Made by a program: the position numbers and the translations under genes. 64,000 nucleotides of DNA from UBA1413 sp037447215 (GTDB taxonomy: Bacteria > Bacteroidota > Bacteroidia > Bacteroidales > Prolixibacteraceae): the NCBI GenBank assembly GCA_037447215.1, contig JBBIHB010000016.1:4096-68095 (forward strand). Reading direction: 5' to 3'. Positions 53,536-62,390 of this stretch are shown piece by piece (position 1 is the first letter of the stretch; each line of letters begins with the position of its first letter). Below the pieces are notes generated by a model that saw only the letters and a list, made by a program, of their open reading frames with translations, was not told the origin of the DNA and made no database searches.

Positions 53536-54354
53536 ATGAACTTCAATTTCAAATCTACCTATTTGGTTGTGGCTGTTGTTGCCATTATCGTCCTATTGCT
53601 TTTTGGGAGTCGAATGTTTATCATTATTGATGCAGGTGAGCGTGGTATAATTTTCAGACCTTATACCAGTGGCCTCGATCGGGAAAAAATTTATGGCGAG
53701 GGTTTTCATGTGGTTGCCCCATGGAACAAGATGTTTTTGTATAATGTACGTGAACAGCAGCGCGAAGAAACAATGGATGTTCTGGATAAGAACGGCCTCT
53801 CAATTAATGTGGATGTTACTGTTCGTTTTAATCCATTGTATGATAAGATACCCTTTCTACATGAGCGTTTCGGAAGCAATTTTATAAATGTTCTGGTCGT
53901 TCCCGAAGTACGTTCATCGGTACGGCAAGTGGCCGGACGTTACAGTGCCGAAGAAATTTACTCAACCAAAAGGCAGCAGGTTGAAGGTTCAATTATTGAG
54001 GAAACCCGAAAAACCTTAGGAGGTAATTTTATTGATATGCGGGCGCTTCTCATCAGGGGAATAAACCTTCCGCCACAGATTAAAAATGCCATCGAAAGTA
54101 AACTGACCCAGGAACAGGAAGCTTTAGCATACGAATTCAGGCTTGACCGTGAACAATCGGAGGCCGAACGCAGGAGGATTGAAGCCCAGGGTATTGCCGA
54201 TTTTAACCGGATTGTAAATGCCAGTCTGACAGACAACATTTTGAAACAAAAAGGCATTGATGCTACCTTGGAACTTGCAAAGTCGGGCAATTCGAAAATA
54301 GTGGTTGTAGGTAGCGGTAAAGATGGATTACCCCTCATTCTGGGTGGCAATTAA
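53536..54354 (+). CDS. Prohibitin-family (SPFH) membrane protein
   Basis: This 272-residue protein has one N-terminal membrane helix (about 8-28), an SPFH domain (about 30-185: MFIIIDAGERGIIFRPYTSG, VVPEVRSSVRQVAGRYSAEE) and a C-terminal coiled coil (EQEALAYEFRLDREQSEAER). It forms ring-like scaffolds in the membrane and may control membrane proteases. The thioesterase gene follows after 9 bp. Confidence 0.92.
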   Translation: MNFNFKSTYLVVAVVAIIVLLLFGSRMFIIIDAGERGIIFRPYTSGLDREKIYGEGFHVVAPWNKMFLYNVREQQREETMDVLDKNGLSINVDVTVRFNPLYDKIPFLHERFGSNFINVLVVPEVRSSVRQVAGRYSAEEIYSTKRQQVEGSIIEETRKTLGGNFIDMRALLIRGINLPPQIKNAIESKLTQEQEALAYEFRLDREQSEAERRRIEAQGIADFNRIVNASLTDNILKQKGIDATLELAKSGNSKIVVVGSGKDGLPLILGGN

Positions 54355-54363
54355 ACCTGTTTT

Positions 54364-54846
54364 ATGTTGAAATTCACCAATCCATTCAGCGTTCGGGAAG
54401 GTAACAGATATCAATGTTTTGGCTGTTCGCCTTTTAACCGTCATGGATTAAAACTTGAATTCTGGGATAATGGTGATGAAGTTGTTACATATTGGGATAC
54501 TGAATTCCATTATGAAGGTTTTCATGATATTTTGCATGGTGGAATTCAGGCTACCCTTATGGATGAGGCAGCAAGCTGGTGTGTTTTTACAAAATGCGGA
54601 AGCGCTGGAGTAACTTCAGAAATGACCATTAAATACCACAAACCCCTCCCTATTTCAAAAGGGAAAATTACAATCATTGCAAAGCTTCATCAGTTTATTA
54701 AACGTCAAGCCATCATAAACTGCATATTAAGCGATTCCGAAGGAAATATTTATACCACCAGTGAAGTCGTTTTTTTTGTTTTTCCCGAAAATTTAGCAAG
54801 GGAAAAATATGGTTATCCCGGACTAAATGCTTTCTCAGACGGGTAG
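54364..54846 (+). CDS. PaaI-type hotdog thioesterase
   Basis: This 160-residue protein has the PaaI-family N-terminus YQCFGCSPFNRHGLKLEFW and the active-site helix HDILHGGIQATLMDEAASW. It hydrolyses acyl-CoA thioesters. The 9-bp gap to prohibitin suggests one operon and perhaps membrane-lipid quality control. Confidence 0.9.
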   Translation: MLKFTNPFSVREGNRYQCFGCSPFNRHGLKLEFWDNGDEVVTYWDTEFHYEGFHDILHGGIQATLMDEAASWCVFTKCGSAGVTSEMTIKYHKPLPISKGKITIIAKLHQFIKRQAIINCILSDSEGNIYTTSEVVFFVFPENLAREKYGYPGLNAFSDG

Positions 54847-54913
54847 CGTTGTATGTGTTCCTTTAATGTTAATTATTCATCGGTTTAATCCTGTAAAGCT
54901 GTCAAGACTTCCC

Positions 54914-55108
54914 TTATCTGCGTAATTTATTGTTTTTGAATGATTTGTAGTCGAAATCGTCCATATCTTCATCATCAAAATCATCGTAGATTGAAAGTCT
55001 TTTTTTTGTACCTTTTTCTTTTTTAACGGCACCTGAATAAGCTGCTTTTTTATCTACCTTATCCACTTTTTCATGGTGCCCATGTTTGGAAAAATCGCGT
55101 TTCATCAC
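54914..55108 (-). CDS. Small charged protein of unknown function
   Basis: This 64-residue protein has a basic first half (KHGHHEKVDKVDKKAAYSGA, KKEKGTKKR) and an acidic middle (YDDFDDEDMDDFDYKSF). There is no signal or helix. Small proteins of this kind are seen in Bacteroidota, sometimes close to ribosomal or stress genes; I do not recognise a function. A second ATG lies one codon later. Confidence 0.6.
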   Translation of the reverse strand: MMKRDFSKHGHHEKVDKVDKKAAYSGAVKKEKGTKKRLSIYDDFDDEDMDDFDYKSFKNNKLRR

Positions 55109-55297
55109 TTAGTCTGAAAATAATGTTGAAATACAATGATATAACACAAAATTGTTAATACGGTTCATTTAAATTAAAGATGCAATTTAATGCAAAATTT
55201 ATGAAATTTACAAATACCCTGATCAATAAAATTTTTTTCCTGATAATATTATTTAATGTCAATTGTTATAGTTTTATCTGATAAAAAGTGATTTTGA

Positions 55298-57247
55298 ATG
55301 AGGTTTAGTTATAATGGCATTAAATTTCAGGAATTATTATGGTTAATCGTTCTATTTACTGCTGAAATGGCAGGGGCTCAAAGCCGTGGAAGAATATTAA
55401 GACTTGCTGAAGAGGCAAGGAGAGCATGGGAACAACGGGACCTGGTTAAGGCTGAACAAGCCGCGAATAAAGTATTAATTGCAGAAAAGGATAACCTTGA
55501 TATTCATTTGCTTTTGGCAGAAATATACAGGGAACAGAACAATCCGGCCCTCGAATTGGCGCATCTCGAAAGTGCCGCAGACCTGCCGGGAAAACCAATC
55601 CTTGTCTATTTCAGGCTTTCCGAAACCTATTTTTCTATTGGTGAATACGATAAAGCACATACCAGTATTAATAAATATTTAGAAGGAAATTCATCTAAAG
55701 GTCTGATTGGAAAAGCCGAACAGATAAGAAAACATTCAGCATTTTCCAAAGAGGCCATTAAAAATCCGGTAGAATACAATCCGGTTAATTTAGGCACGAA
55801 TATAAATACCAAATACGACGAATATTGGCCATCCATAACAATTGATGGTTCGACTCTGATATTCACACGTTTGCTGCCTATGGAAGGAATTCCGAAGTTA
55901 AAACAGGAAGATTTTTATTTGAGTATTTTTGATGGAGTTTTATGGTCGGAAGCTGAACCTGTGAATTCCATCAATTCCAATCTGAATGAAGGAGCACAGA
56001 CCATTTCTGTCGATGGGAGCCTGTTGTTTTTCACACTTTGCAACCATCCTGAAGGATTTGGAAGCTGCGATATCTGGTATTCGGTCAGGGAAGATGGAAG
56101 CTGGTCGAAACCGCGTAATGCCGGAAGAACGCTGAATTCGGAATCGTGGGAAGGTCAGCCATCACTTTCAGCATTTGGCGATAGATTATATTTTGCAAGC
56201 AACCGTCCTGGTGGAAAAGGGAACAAAGATATCTGGAGTATTGAACTAAAAGGTTGGAGTACCGTTGGCAAGCCAATTTGGGGTGAGTTGATAAACCTTG
56301 GAGACAGCATCAATACTCCTGGCGATGATATTTCCCCTTTTATTCATCAAAATAGTCGTGATCTGTTTTTTAGTTCCGATTATTGGCCTGGCTTTGGAGG
56401 TTTTGACCTTTTCAGGTCGCAGCAGAAACCTGATGTCACATGGACACAGGCGAGAAACTTAGGCTTCCCTGTTAACAGCCCGGGTAATGAACAGGGTTTG
56501 GTTATCGACCGCAAAGGGCTTACAGCCTATATGGCATCGAACCGAATCCCCGGAAATGGGATGGATATTTATAGTTTTGCCCTCGATGAATCCCTGAGGC
56601 CTGCCCCGGTGACCTTCATACAGGGAATAATTACCGATGCCGAATCGCAAGAACCTGTTTCTGCAATGGTTAAACTCACAGGCCTTGAAAAAGATGCACC
56701 GGTCGAATTAATTCTGAAAGCAGATGCAGAAGGAAGATTTAACGTAACATTGCCTGCTGGGAACGAATATGCTTTTCATGTGAACGAACCTGGTTATTTG
56801 GTTTTTTCAGAGCATATTTTTGTTGAAGAAATGGATTCACCCGAGCCTGTTTACCGGCAAATCTCACTTACCCCGGTTATGGTAGGCAGCCAAACCCATT
56901 TGTACAATATTTTCTTTGATACAGGTTCCGACAAGATACTTGAAAGATCGGAGCCTGAATTGAATGAACTGACGGGTTTTCTGCTTCAAAATCCTTCATT
57001 ACAGATTGAAATTCAGGGGCATACCGATAATATAGGAACCGCGGAATTCAATCTTTCCCTTTCGGAAAATAGGGCTAATTCTGTAGTTTCTTTCCTTATT
57101 CAGCGAGGAATTACTGTTAACAGGCTTTCATCCAAAGGCTATGGTTATACCTTACCTGTTGCACCTAACAGCACTGAAGAAGGAAGGGCAAAAAACCGCC
57201 GGACAACCGTGAAAATTACCGGAGTTTTGCAACCTCTTCAGGAGTAA
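55298..57247 (+). CDS. OmpA-family protein with TPR, PD40 propeller and CRD domains (PorE-like)
   Basis: This 649-residue protein has a signal peptide, TPR repeats (about 30-150), a WD40-like PD40 propeller (about 165-430), a CarboxypepD_reg-like domain (about 440-525), and an OmpA C-terminal peptidoglycan-binding domain (about 540-645: IEIQGHTDNIGTAEFNLSLS). This exact order is that of PorE in the type IX secretion system and its paralogues. No other T9SS gene is present in the window, so a generic envelope role is also possible. It overlaps the convergent cytochrome gene by 32 bp. Confidence 0.85.
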   Translation: MRFSYNGIKFQELLWLIVLFTAEMAGAQSRGRILRLAEEARRAWEQRDLVKAEQAANKVLIAEKDNLDIHLLLAEIYREQNNPALELAHLESAADLPGKPILVYFRLSETYFSIGEYDKAHTSINKYLEGNSSKGLIGKAEQIRKHSAFSKEAIKNPVEYNPVNLGTNINTKYDEYWPSITIDGSTLIFTRLLPMEGIPKLKQEDFYLSIFDGVLWSEAEPVNSINSNLNEGAQTISVDGSLLFFTLCNHPEGFGSCDIWYSVREDGSWSKPRNAGRTLNSESWEGQPSLSAFGDRLYFASNRPGGKGNKDIWSIELKGWSTVGKPIWGELINLGDSINTPGDDISPFIHQNSRDLFFSSDYWPGFGGFDLFRSQQKPDVTWTQARNLGFPVNSPGNEQGLVIDRKGLTAYMASNRIPGNGMDIYSFALDESLRPAPVTFIQGIITDAESQEPVSAMVKLTGLEKDAPVELILKADAEGRFNVTLPAGNEYAFHVNEPGYLVFSEHIFVEEMDSPEPVYRQISLTPVMVGSQTHLYNIFFDTGSDKILERSEPELNELTGFLLQNPSLQIEIQGHTDNIGTAEFNLSLSENRANSVVSFLIQRGITVNRLSSKGYGYTLPVAPNSTEEGRAKNRRTTVKITGVLQPLQE

Positions 57248-57689
57248 CCGGTCCCGAATTGTTTGAAAAACTTTGCCTTATATAGGTTAATACATCTGCT
57301 ATCTGATTATTGGTCAGGTGGTTGTGTGGTGGCATAATCCCATTGTATTCCACCCCATCAATAACAATCTTGCCAGATTTGCCTTTCAAGGTTACCTCAA
57401 TCAGTTTGTCTGCTTTTCCATTAACCGTTTTATTATTCACTAAAGGTGGATGCATTCCCCTTATTCCCGTACCATCGGCCAAATGGCAGGCTTTGCAATA
57501 CTGGTCGTAAACCCTTTTTCCGGGGTGTTCCTGCATGGTTTGAAGGCTTTTTGATTCGGTATCCTGGTTTGTTGTTGATGTATTTTTAGTAGATTTTTCA
57601 CTGCACGATAACAATGTTAACAAAAGAAATCCGAATATCAGATTTAATGCATTAAACTGAATATCAAAAATATTCCGAAAAGACTTCAT
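57216..57689 (-). CDS. Mono-haem c-type cytochrome lipoprotein
   Basis: This protein of about 157 residues has a lipoprotein signal (LLTLLSCSEKS) and one class I cytochrome c domain with the haem site QYCKACHLADGTG and the axial Met in GIMPPHNH. It carries electrons in the periplasm. The ATG at 57689 is used because the signal starts there. It may accept electrons from the GMC dehydrogenase system nearby. Confidence 0.88.
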   Translation of the reverse strand: MKSFRNIFDIQFNALNLIFGFLLLTLLSCSEKSTKNTSTTNQDTESKSLQTMQEHPGKRVYDQYCKACHLADGTGIRGMHPPLVNNKTVNGKADKLIEVTLKGKSGKIVIDGVEYNGIMPPHNHLTNNQIADVLTYIRQSFSNNSGPVTPEEVAKLR

Positions 57690-57749
57690 GTTATTTACTG
57701 GTAAAAAACTATATATACCCATAAGCATTTTAATATTATTCAAGATGTT

Positions 57750-57757
57750 CAAATGTA
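57750..57757 (-). promoter_or_regulatory. Candidate -7 element of the cytochrome c gene
   Basis: TACATTTG on the minus strand, leader about 54 nt. No good -33 is visible. Confidence 0.35.
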
Positions 57758-57788
57758 AAATAAATTTTCAATAACACATACCTTTTTG

Positions 57789-57796
57789 TAAGTTTG
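57789..57796 (+). promoter_or_regulatory. Candidate -7 element of the GntR-type regulator
   Basis: TAAGTTTG matches TAnnTTTG, 17 bp before the ATG at 57813. The -33 is weak. Confidence 0.35.
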
Positions 57797-57812
57797 TAAA
57801 AACATAGTAACC

Positions 57813-58826
57813 ATGTTGTTTTACGAAAGGATCAACCCGGAATCTGAAATTCCTAAATATAAACAGGTCGTGGATTTGATTATCAGCGATATTGAGTCAG
57901 GGATTTTCAGGCAGGGGCAGCGTGTTCCATCAATCAATGAAACAAGTGAAGAATTGCTTCTTTCTCGCGATACTGTCGAAAAGGCTTATGTATTCCTTAA
58001 AAATATGGGTGTCCTATCAGCAGTAAGGGGGAAAGGATATTTTATAAATCAGACCAACTTCTATAAGAAGCTTCGTATAGCGTTAGTTTTCAATAAGCTG
58101 AGCAACTATAAGCGTAGTATATATTACTCATTAACCGGTGCACTTGGATCTAAAGCAAGTGTCGATGTTTTTATTTACAACCATGATTTTGAAGAATTTA
58201 CACTGATAATGGAGAACAACCTGAACCATTACGATTATTTTATTATCCTTCCGCATTTTATTAACGAGAATGCCGATTATGCCAATGTAATCCGAAAGAT
58301 ACCTAAAGAAAAAGTTATCATAGCCGACCGGTTCCCCGATAATCTGAGCGAATATCCTGTTGTATATCAGGAATTTGAAACCGATATTCAAATGGCACTT
58401 ACCAAAGGATTACATTTATTGAAAAAATATAGTCAGATTAACCTGGTTTTTCCGACTGATCAGTTTTACTCAAGGAGGATACAGCGTGGTTTCCAGATAT
58501 TTTGTCAGGTTAACCTTTTCAAATTTACAATAATCGACAAATTGATGCCCGAAAACATACGTCCCAATGAATCGTATGTTATTGTTACAGATGATGATCT
58601 GTATCTTTTCATAAAAATAATCCGTGAAAGGGGGTGGAAAACTGGCCGCGACATTGGATTGGTAGCCTATAACGATAGCCCTGTCAAGGAATTACTCGAA
58701 GATGGGATTACCACCATTTCGGCCAATCATGATGAGATTGGCCGCCTTATCGCCCAGATGATCCATACACGCGATTTCAGGCAAATAAGGACTCCTTTTG
58801 AGTTCATCGAGCGGAAATCGCTTTAA
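57813..58826 (+). CDS. GntR-type regulator with a sugar-binding (PBP-I) domain
   Basis: This 337-residue protein has a GntR winged helix (about 1-75: YKQVVDLIISDIESGIFRQG, LLLSRDTVEKAYVFLKNMGV) and a LacI/PBP type I effector domain (about 90-325: LRIALVFNKLSNYKRSIYYS, GLVAYNDSPVKELLEDGITT). The same plan is found in AraR-type sugar regulators. It overlaps the convergent nine-haem cytochrome by 23 bp, so it may control the GMC operon. The effector is unknown. Confidence 0.88.
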   Translation: MLFYERINPESEIPKYKQVVDLIISDIESGIFRQGQRVPSINETSEELLLSRDTVEKAYVFLKNMGVLSAVRGKGYFINQTNFYKKLRIALVFNKLSNYKRSIYYSLTGALGSKASVDVFIYNHDFEEFTLIMENNLNHYDYFIILPHFINENADYANVIRKIPKEKVIIADRFPDNLSEYPVVYQEFETDIQMALTKGLHLLKKYSQINLVFPTDQFYSRRIQRGFQIFCQVNLFKFTIIDKLMPENIRPNESYVIVTDDDLYLFIKIIRERGWKTGRDIGLVAYNDSPVKELLEDGITTISANHDEIGRLIAQMIHTRDFRQIRTPFEFIERKSL

Positions 58827-59895
58827 AATTTCTTCGTGCCGGTTTTTCGGGATGGCAGCTTTTACAACTCACAAAATGAATGTTATTCGCGCTCGAAGGT
58901 GAGAAATAACTGGTATTCATTGTTTTCACATCGAGGTTGCAATTACTGATTCCAGGATGACATTTGTCACACGAATTACGCTGGTTGTTGCTGTGAGGTT
59001 CGTGGCATGCCCTGCAGCTAATTCCCTCATGTACGCCAACCGGTGTCCGATCGTCGGATGTGCCGGCCTCATGCCATACCGATGGGGCATGACATTGAAC
59101 ACATAAACGGTAAACCGGGTCTTTTGGAGTTTGCACCGTATCGCCAAAAATAATTATTATCGGGTCGGGCAACGAAACAGGTGAAAAGTGCATCTTCTCG
59201 TGCCGGCTATAAAATCCAAGTGATTTGTTCGAAATATTTCTGCCGTAGAAAATATTTTTTGGTTCGGAATAATCGGGTGTCATTAGAGGTTCACCGGCGC
59301 TGTGAATATGGTGGCAGGCCATACAGGGAATGGTTGGCTGAATTGCTTTCGAAATTTCTTTCAGTTTCCATGGCCCTTCTGTTGATATGGGTTCAACCAG
59401 TTCATCGATGGTATTTTCGTAAAACATTCCATGGCACCGAAGACAATCGTAATTAAGCTGTTCATTGCTATTTTGGTTTTCGTTCAGGAAAATAGCTGAA
59501 TAATGCGCCGAATGACCACCCGATTGCCATTTTGCATATTCTGACTGGTGGCAGTTTCTGCATCGGTTCATGGTTTCAAGTATCTGAGATTCTGAAAGAC
59601 GGACGTCGTCGCTGTGCATATCATAACGAAGGTGCGAAAATACCATTTTTGATTTTTCCCTGAGGCTGTGGATACCGTTGCTCAGGGCCGTACCGTGACA
59701 TTCTTTGCATGCAATATCCCGATGTGCCGAAGCTTTCCACGAATTGAAAGAATGGTTAATCTCATGGCAGTTTGTACAGGTTTTATCCGGTGAAGCATAA
59801 TTCCACCAGGAATAAAAACTTCCTGCAGTTAAAATAAAAACGAAAAATAGGGTGAATAATAAAAGGAGCAGCCGAATATTCTTTTTCAGTGTCAT
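58804..59895 (-). CDS. Membrane-anchored nine-haem c-type cytochrome
   Basis: This protein of about 363 residues has an N-terminal anchor (about 5-30, LLLLLFTLFFVFILTAGSFY) and nine CxxCH haem sites (CTNCH, CKECH, CRNCH, CLRCH, CMACH, CVQCH, CRACH, CDKCH, CKSCH). The first two lie in a NapC/NrfH-like arrangement. It should take electrons from the GMC dehydrogenase encoded 4 bp upstream and pass them to the quinone pool or outwards. Nine haems is high for a GMC partner, which usually has one or three. Confidence 0.87.
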   Translation of the reverse strand: MTLKKNIRLLLLLFTLFFVFILTAGSFYSWWNYASPDKTCTNCHEINHSFNSWKASAHRDIACKECHGTALSNGIHSLREKSKMVFSHLRYDMHSDDVRLSESQILETMNRCRNCHQSEYAKWQSGGHSAHYSAIFLNENQNSNEQLNYDCLRCHGMFYENTIDELVEPISTEGPWKLKEISKAIQPTIPCMACHHIHSAGEPLMTPDYSEPKNIFYGRNISNKSLGFYSRHEKMHFSPVSLPDPIIIIFGDTVQTPKDPVYRLCVQCHAPSVWHEAGTSDDRTPVGVHEGISCRACHEPHSNNQRNSCDKCHPGISNCNLDVKTMNTSYFSPSSANNIHFVSCKSCHPEKPARRNFKAISAR

Positions 59896-59899
59896 AGGT

Positions 59900-61558
59900 T
59901 TACGATTTAAGTTTGGTTCCGTTCCACATATTAACAATATGGTGACCTACATAATACCCGAGAGCCATAAAGGTAAGGGCAGGGTTAAATCCACCGTTGG
60001 TGACTACCAGACTGCCATCGGCAACAAAAATATTGTCGATTTCGTGTAGTTGGCCATACCGGTTAGTAACCGATGTTTTTTTGTCGTTGCCCATCCGGCA
60101 GGTGCCTGCCTGGTGCTGGCCACCGCTTAATCCGGGTCCGCCGCCTACTTCCTGCCATGTATAATAGGCTCCGGCCTCTTTTAACCATTCTTCGGCTCTG
60201 GCCGACATCATTTCACAACCTATCCGGTCGTAAGGGTGGCGGGTACCCATTAGTTTAGCAACCGGAATTCCCCAAAAGTCTTTAACATCAGGGGCAACCG
60301 TGACCCTCGCTTCAAAATTGGGAATTTCCTGAAATGGTCCTTTAATAGCCACAATTTTTTTGAACTGGCTTCGCTGAAATTCCTTATGTTCTTTTCCCCA
60401 CCTTGCTGACCCCCGAGGCCTTATTCCTGTGAATAGATATGGCATCGGAATAAATTCGTTGGCAAGAAGGCCGCCACCTACAATTCCATCGACATGATGG
60501 TTAAAATCGCAAATGGCAATGCATGCTCCCGGCCCCACATCGTCGTAAACCTCTTCATTGAATAATCCAAAAGCGCCGGTGTAGGCATGCCCCTGAAGGT
60601 TCCGGCCTACCCAATCGTAATTGTTTCCTGCCCCATCGGGAAACAGCTTTGATTTTGAATTCAGTAAAAGCCTTGCTGTTTCGGTTGCCGAACCAGCCAC
60701 GACCACCACATCGGCAGTCTGTACCTGCGGTTTATTGGCAGCATCGAAATATTTTACACCGGTTGCCCGGCCTTTTTCATCGAGCATAATTTCGGCTACC
60801 TGGCAGTGCGTTCTTAATTCGCAGTAACCGGTTTCAATAGCAACAGGGATCACTGTGTTCTGCGTACCGCATTTGGCATTTACCGGGCAGGCAAATCCCA
60901 CACAGGTGCGCATCCGGTAACAGGCAGGCCTTCCGCCATACGGGATTGAGTTTCTCAACATCGGGATAGGGAAAGGGTGCCAACCTTTACGTTTTGCAGC
61001 CTGAAACAGAATATTTCCGGTACGGTTATACGAGAAAGGAGGCATAGGTAGCGGTTTTTTTCTTTCTGGAATAAAAGGGTTCTGAGGATCGGATCCTGCA
61101 ACCCCTATCTCCCACTCAGCCAGCTCATAGAATGGCTCCAGGTCTTCGTAAGTGATGGGCCAGTCCTCTAGTGTTGAACCCTCCAGATGGCCGTAAATCG
61201 TTTTCATCAGGAAATCTTCGGGCATAAATCTCCAGGCCATGGCCCCGTAACTTAATGTTCCCGATCCTACGCAGGCTGCATTGTTGTTGAAGGGCCATTC
61301 ATGCGGATAAACGATCCTTTCCCTGCCCTGGTTATCAACAAAAACGCGCCAGTGTTTATCCTTATTGGGGCCAAATGCATTACCCAAAACAGTTGTGCGT
61401 TGTGAACATAGTTCATCGTCATCGTGGTCATCGTATGTTTGCCATCCGCCCCTTTCAAACAAGACAACTGTCAATCCGTTTACTGCCAGCTCTTTGGCAA
61501 CAGGCCCGCCGCCTGCACCGGCACCTACAACTATTGCATTAACGTGTCGGTTTCTCAT
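59900..61558 (-). CDS. GMC-family FAD dehydrogenase (large subunit, glucoside 3-/gluconate dehydrogenase type)
   Basis: This 552-residue flavoprotein starts with the FAD-binding IVVGAGAGGGPVAKELAVNG, has the substrate-loop GGGPGLSGGQHQAGTCRMG (catalytic His in HQAGT) and the late NPALTFMALGYYVGHHI (catalytic Asn). A four-Cys cluster (CYRMRTC, FACPVNAKC; about residues 215-232) could bind an Fe-S cluster as in FAD-glucose dehydrogenase. It overlaps the small-subunit gene by 4 bp. It has no signal of its own and probably leaves the cell with the Tat-exported small subunit. Confidence 0.88.
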   Translation of the reverse strand: MRNRHVNAIVVGAGAGGGPVAKELAVNGLTVVLFERGGWQTYDDHDDDELCSQRTTVLGNAFGPNKDKHWRVFVDNQGRERIVYPHEWPFNNNAACVGSGTLSYGAMAWRFMPEDFLMKTIYGHLEGSTLEDWPITYEDLEPFYELAEWEIGVAGSDPQNPFIPERKKPLPMPPFSYNRTGNILFQAAKRKGWHPFPIPMLRNSIPYGGRPACYRMRTCVGFACPVNAKCGTQNTVIPVAIETGYCELRTHCQVAEIMLDEKGRATGVKYFDAANKPQVQTADVVVVAGSATETARLLLNSKSKLFPDGAGNNYDWVGRNLQGHAYTGAFGLFNEEVYDDVGPGACIAICDFNHHVDGIVGGGLLANEFIPMPYLFTGIRPRGSARWGKEHKEFQRSQFKKIVAIKGPFQEIPNFEARVTVAPDVKDFWGIPVAKLMGTRHPYDRIGCEMMSARAEEWLKEAGAYYTWQEVGGGPGLSGGQHQAGTCRMGNDKKTSVTNRYGQLHEIDNIFVADGSLVVTNGGFNPALTFMALGYYVGHHIVNMWNGTKLKS

Positions 61559-62127
61559 GATTGATAAATATTAAGGGTTTCGGAGCGGGGCATATAAATA
61601 TTGCGACCAATAATATGCGGGTAATCGAGACGCATCATTTTGTAACTTACATAATTTTTGTTTCCGCCATGGCGCGGAGAACCGTAGAATCCTTGCATAG
61701 TATGGTTCCTGATCATATTAAAGAACTGCGATCCGCTGTTTTCTTTCCAATAAGGTGACTCAATCTGATTGCTCTCCATATCTTTCAATAATGATGTTTG
61801 AACATCCCAATCAAGTTCTTCAAACCTGTTTCCTGTAGTTTGTATGCAATATTCCTGGAAGGCAGCCAAACCTTTGCGGTATGTTTCAAGCAGGTCAGAA
61901 TAGAACCCTATCAGTTGTTTATCGATAAAATTAACAACTCCGGCATCGGTTGCCCCCGGATCTTCGTCGGCTGGAATGATCTGTTCTGCTATGGCTATCA
62001 GTAAGTTGGCTTCTTGGTCGGAAAGTACCCTCCAAAAAGAAATATTGTGCTTGCAAGCAGGGATCAGAAATATGCTTGTTCCGGCAAGGGTAAGGTTTTT
62101 CAGAAAATTTCTCCTTTTTAAGGTCAT
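61555..62127 (-). CDS. Gluconate 2-dehydrogenase subunit 3-like protein with Tat signal
   Basis: This 190-residue protein has a twin-arginine signal (KRRNFLKNLTLAGTSIF) and the subunit 3 domain (LLIAIAEQIIPADEDPGATD, VNFIDKQLIGFYSDL). It acts as the small or hitch-hiker subunit that exports the GMC partner. With the GMC and cytochrome genes it forms a three-gene operon (ATGA overlap, then 4 bp). Confidence 0.87.
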   Translation of the reverse strand: MTLKRRNFLKNLTLAGTSIFLIPACKHNISFWRVLSDQEANLLIAIAEQIIPADEDPGATDAGVVNFIDKQLIGFYSDLLETYRKGLAAFQEYCIQTTGNRFEELDWDVQTSLLKDMESNQIESPYWKENSGSQFFNMIRNHTMQGFYGSPRHGGNKNYVSYKMMRLDYPHIIGRNIYMPRSETLNIYQS

Positions 62128-62390
62128 AGTCTGTAATTTGGTTAATATGGGTAAAAATAATACACTGCATCCAAATTATGAGTGTTTATTTTGCTGTTGT
62201 ACAACATACTCTAAATCAGATTAATTTAATATTTGTGGATTTCCCGAAAATCGGATAATAAAGGGCATAGTATATGCCTACTTTTGGCGGCTTTGACCAG
62301 TGATTTTTTCACTTCATGGTTTGGATTCAGAAAAAATACGGATAATCAGTTGGTAATTAATAAAATTAACATTAGCCGATTATTTTATCC

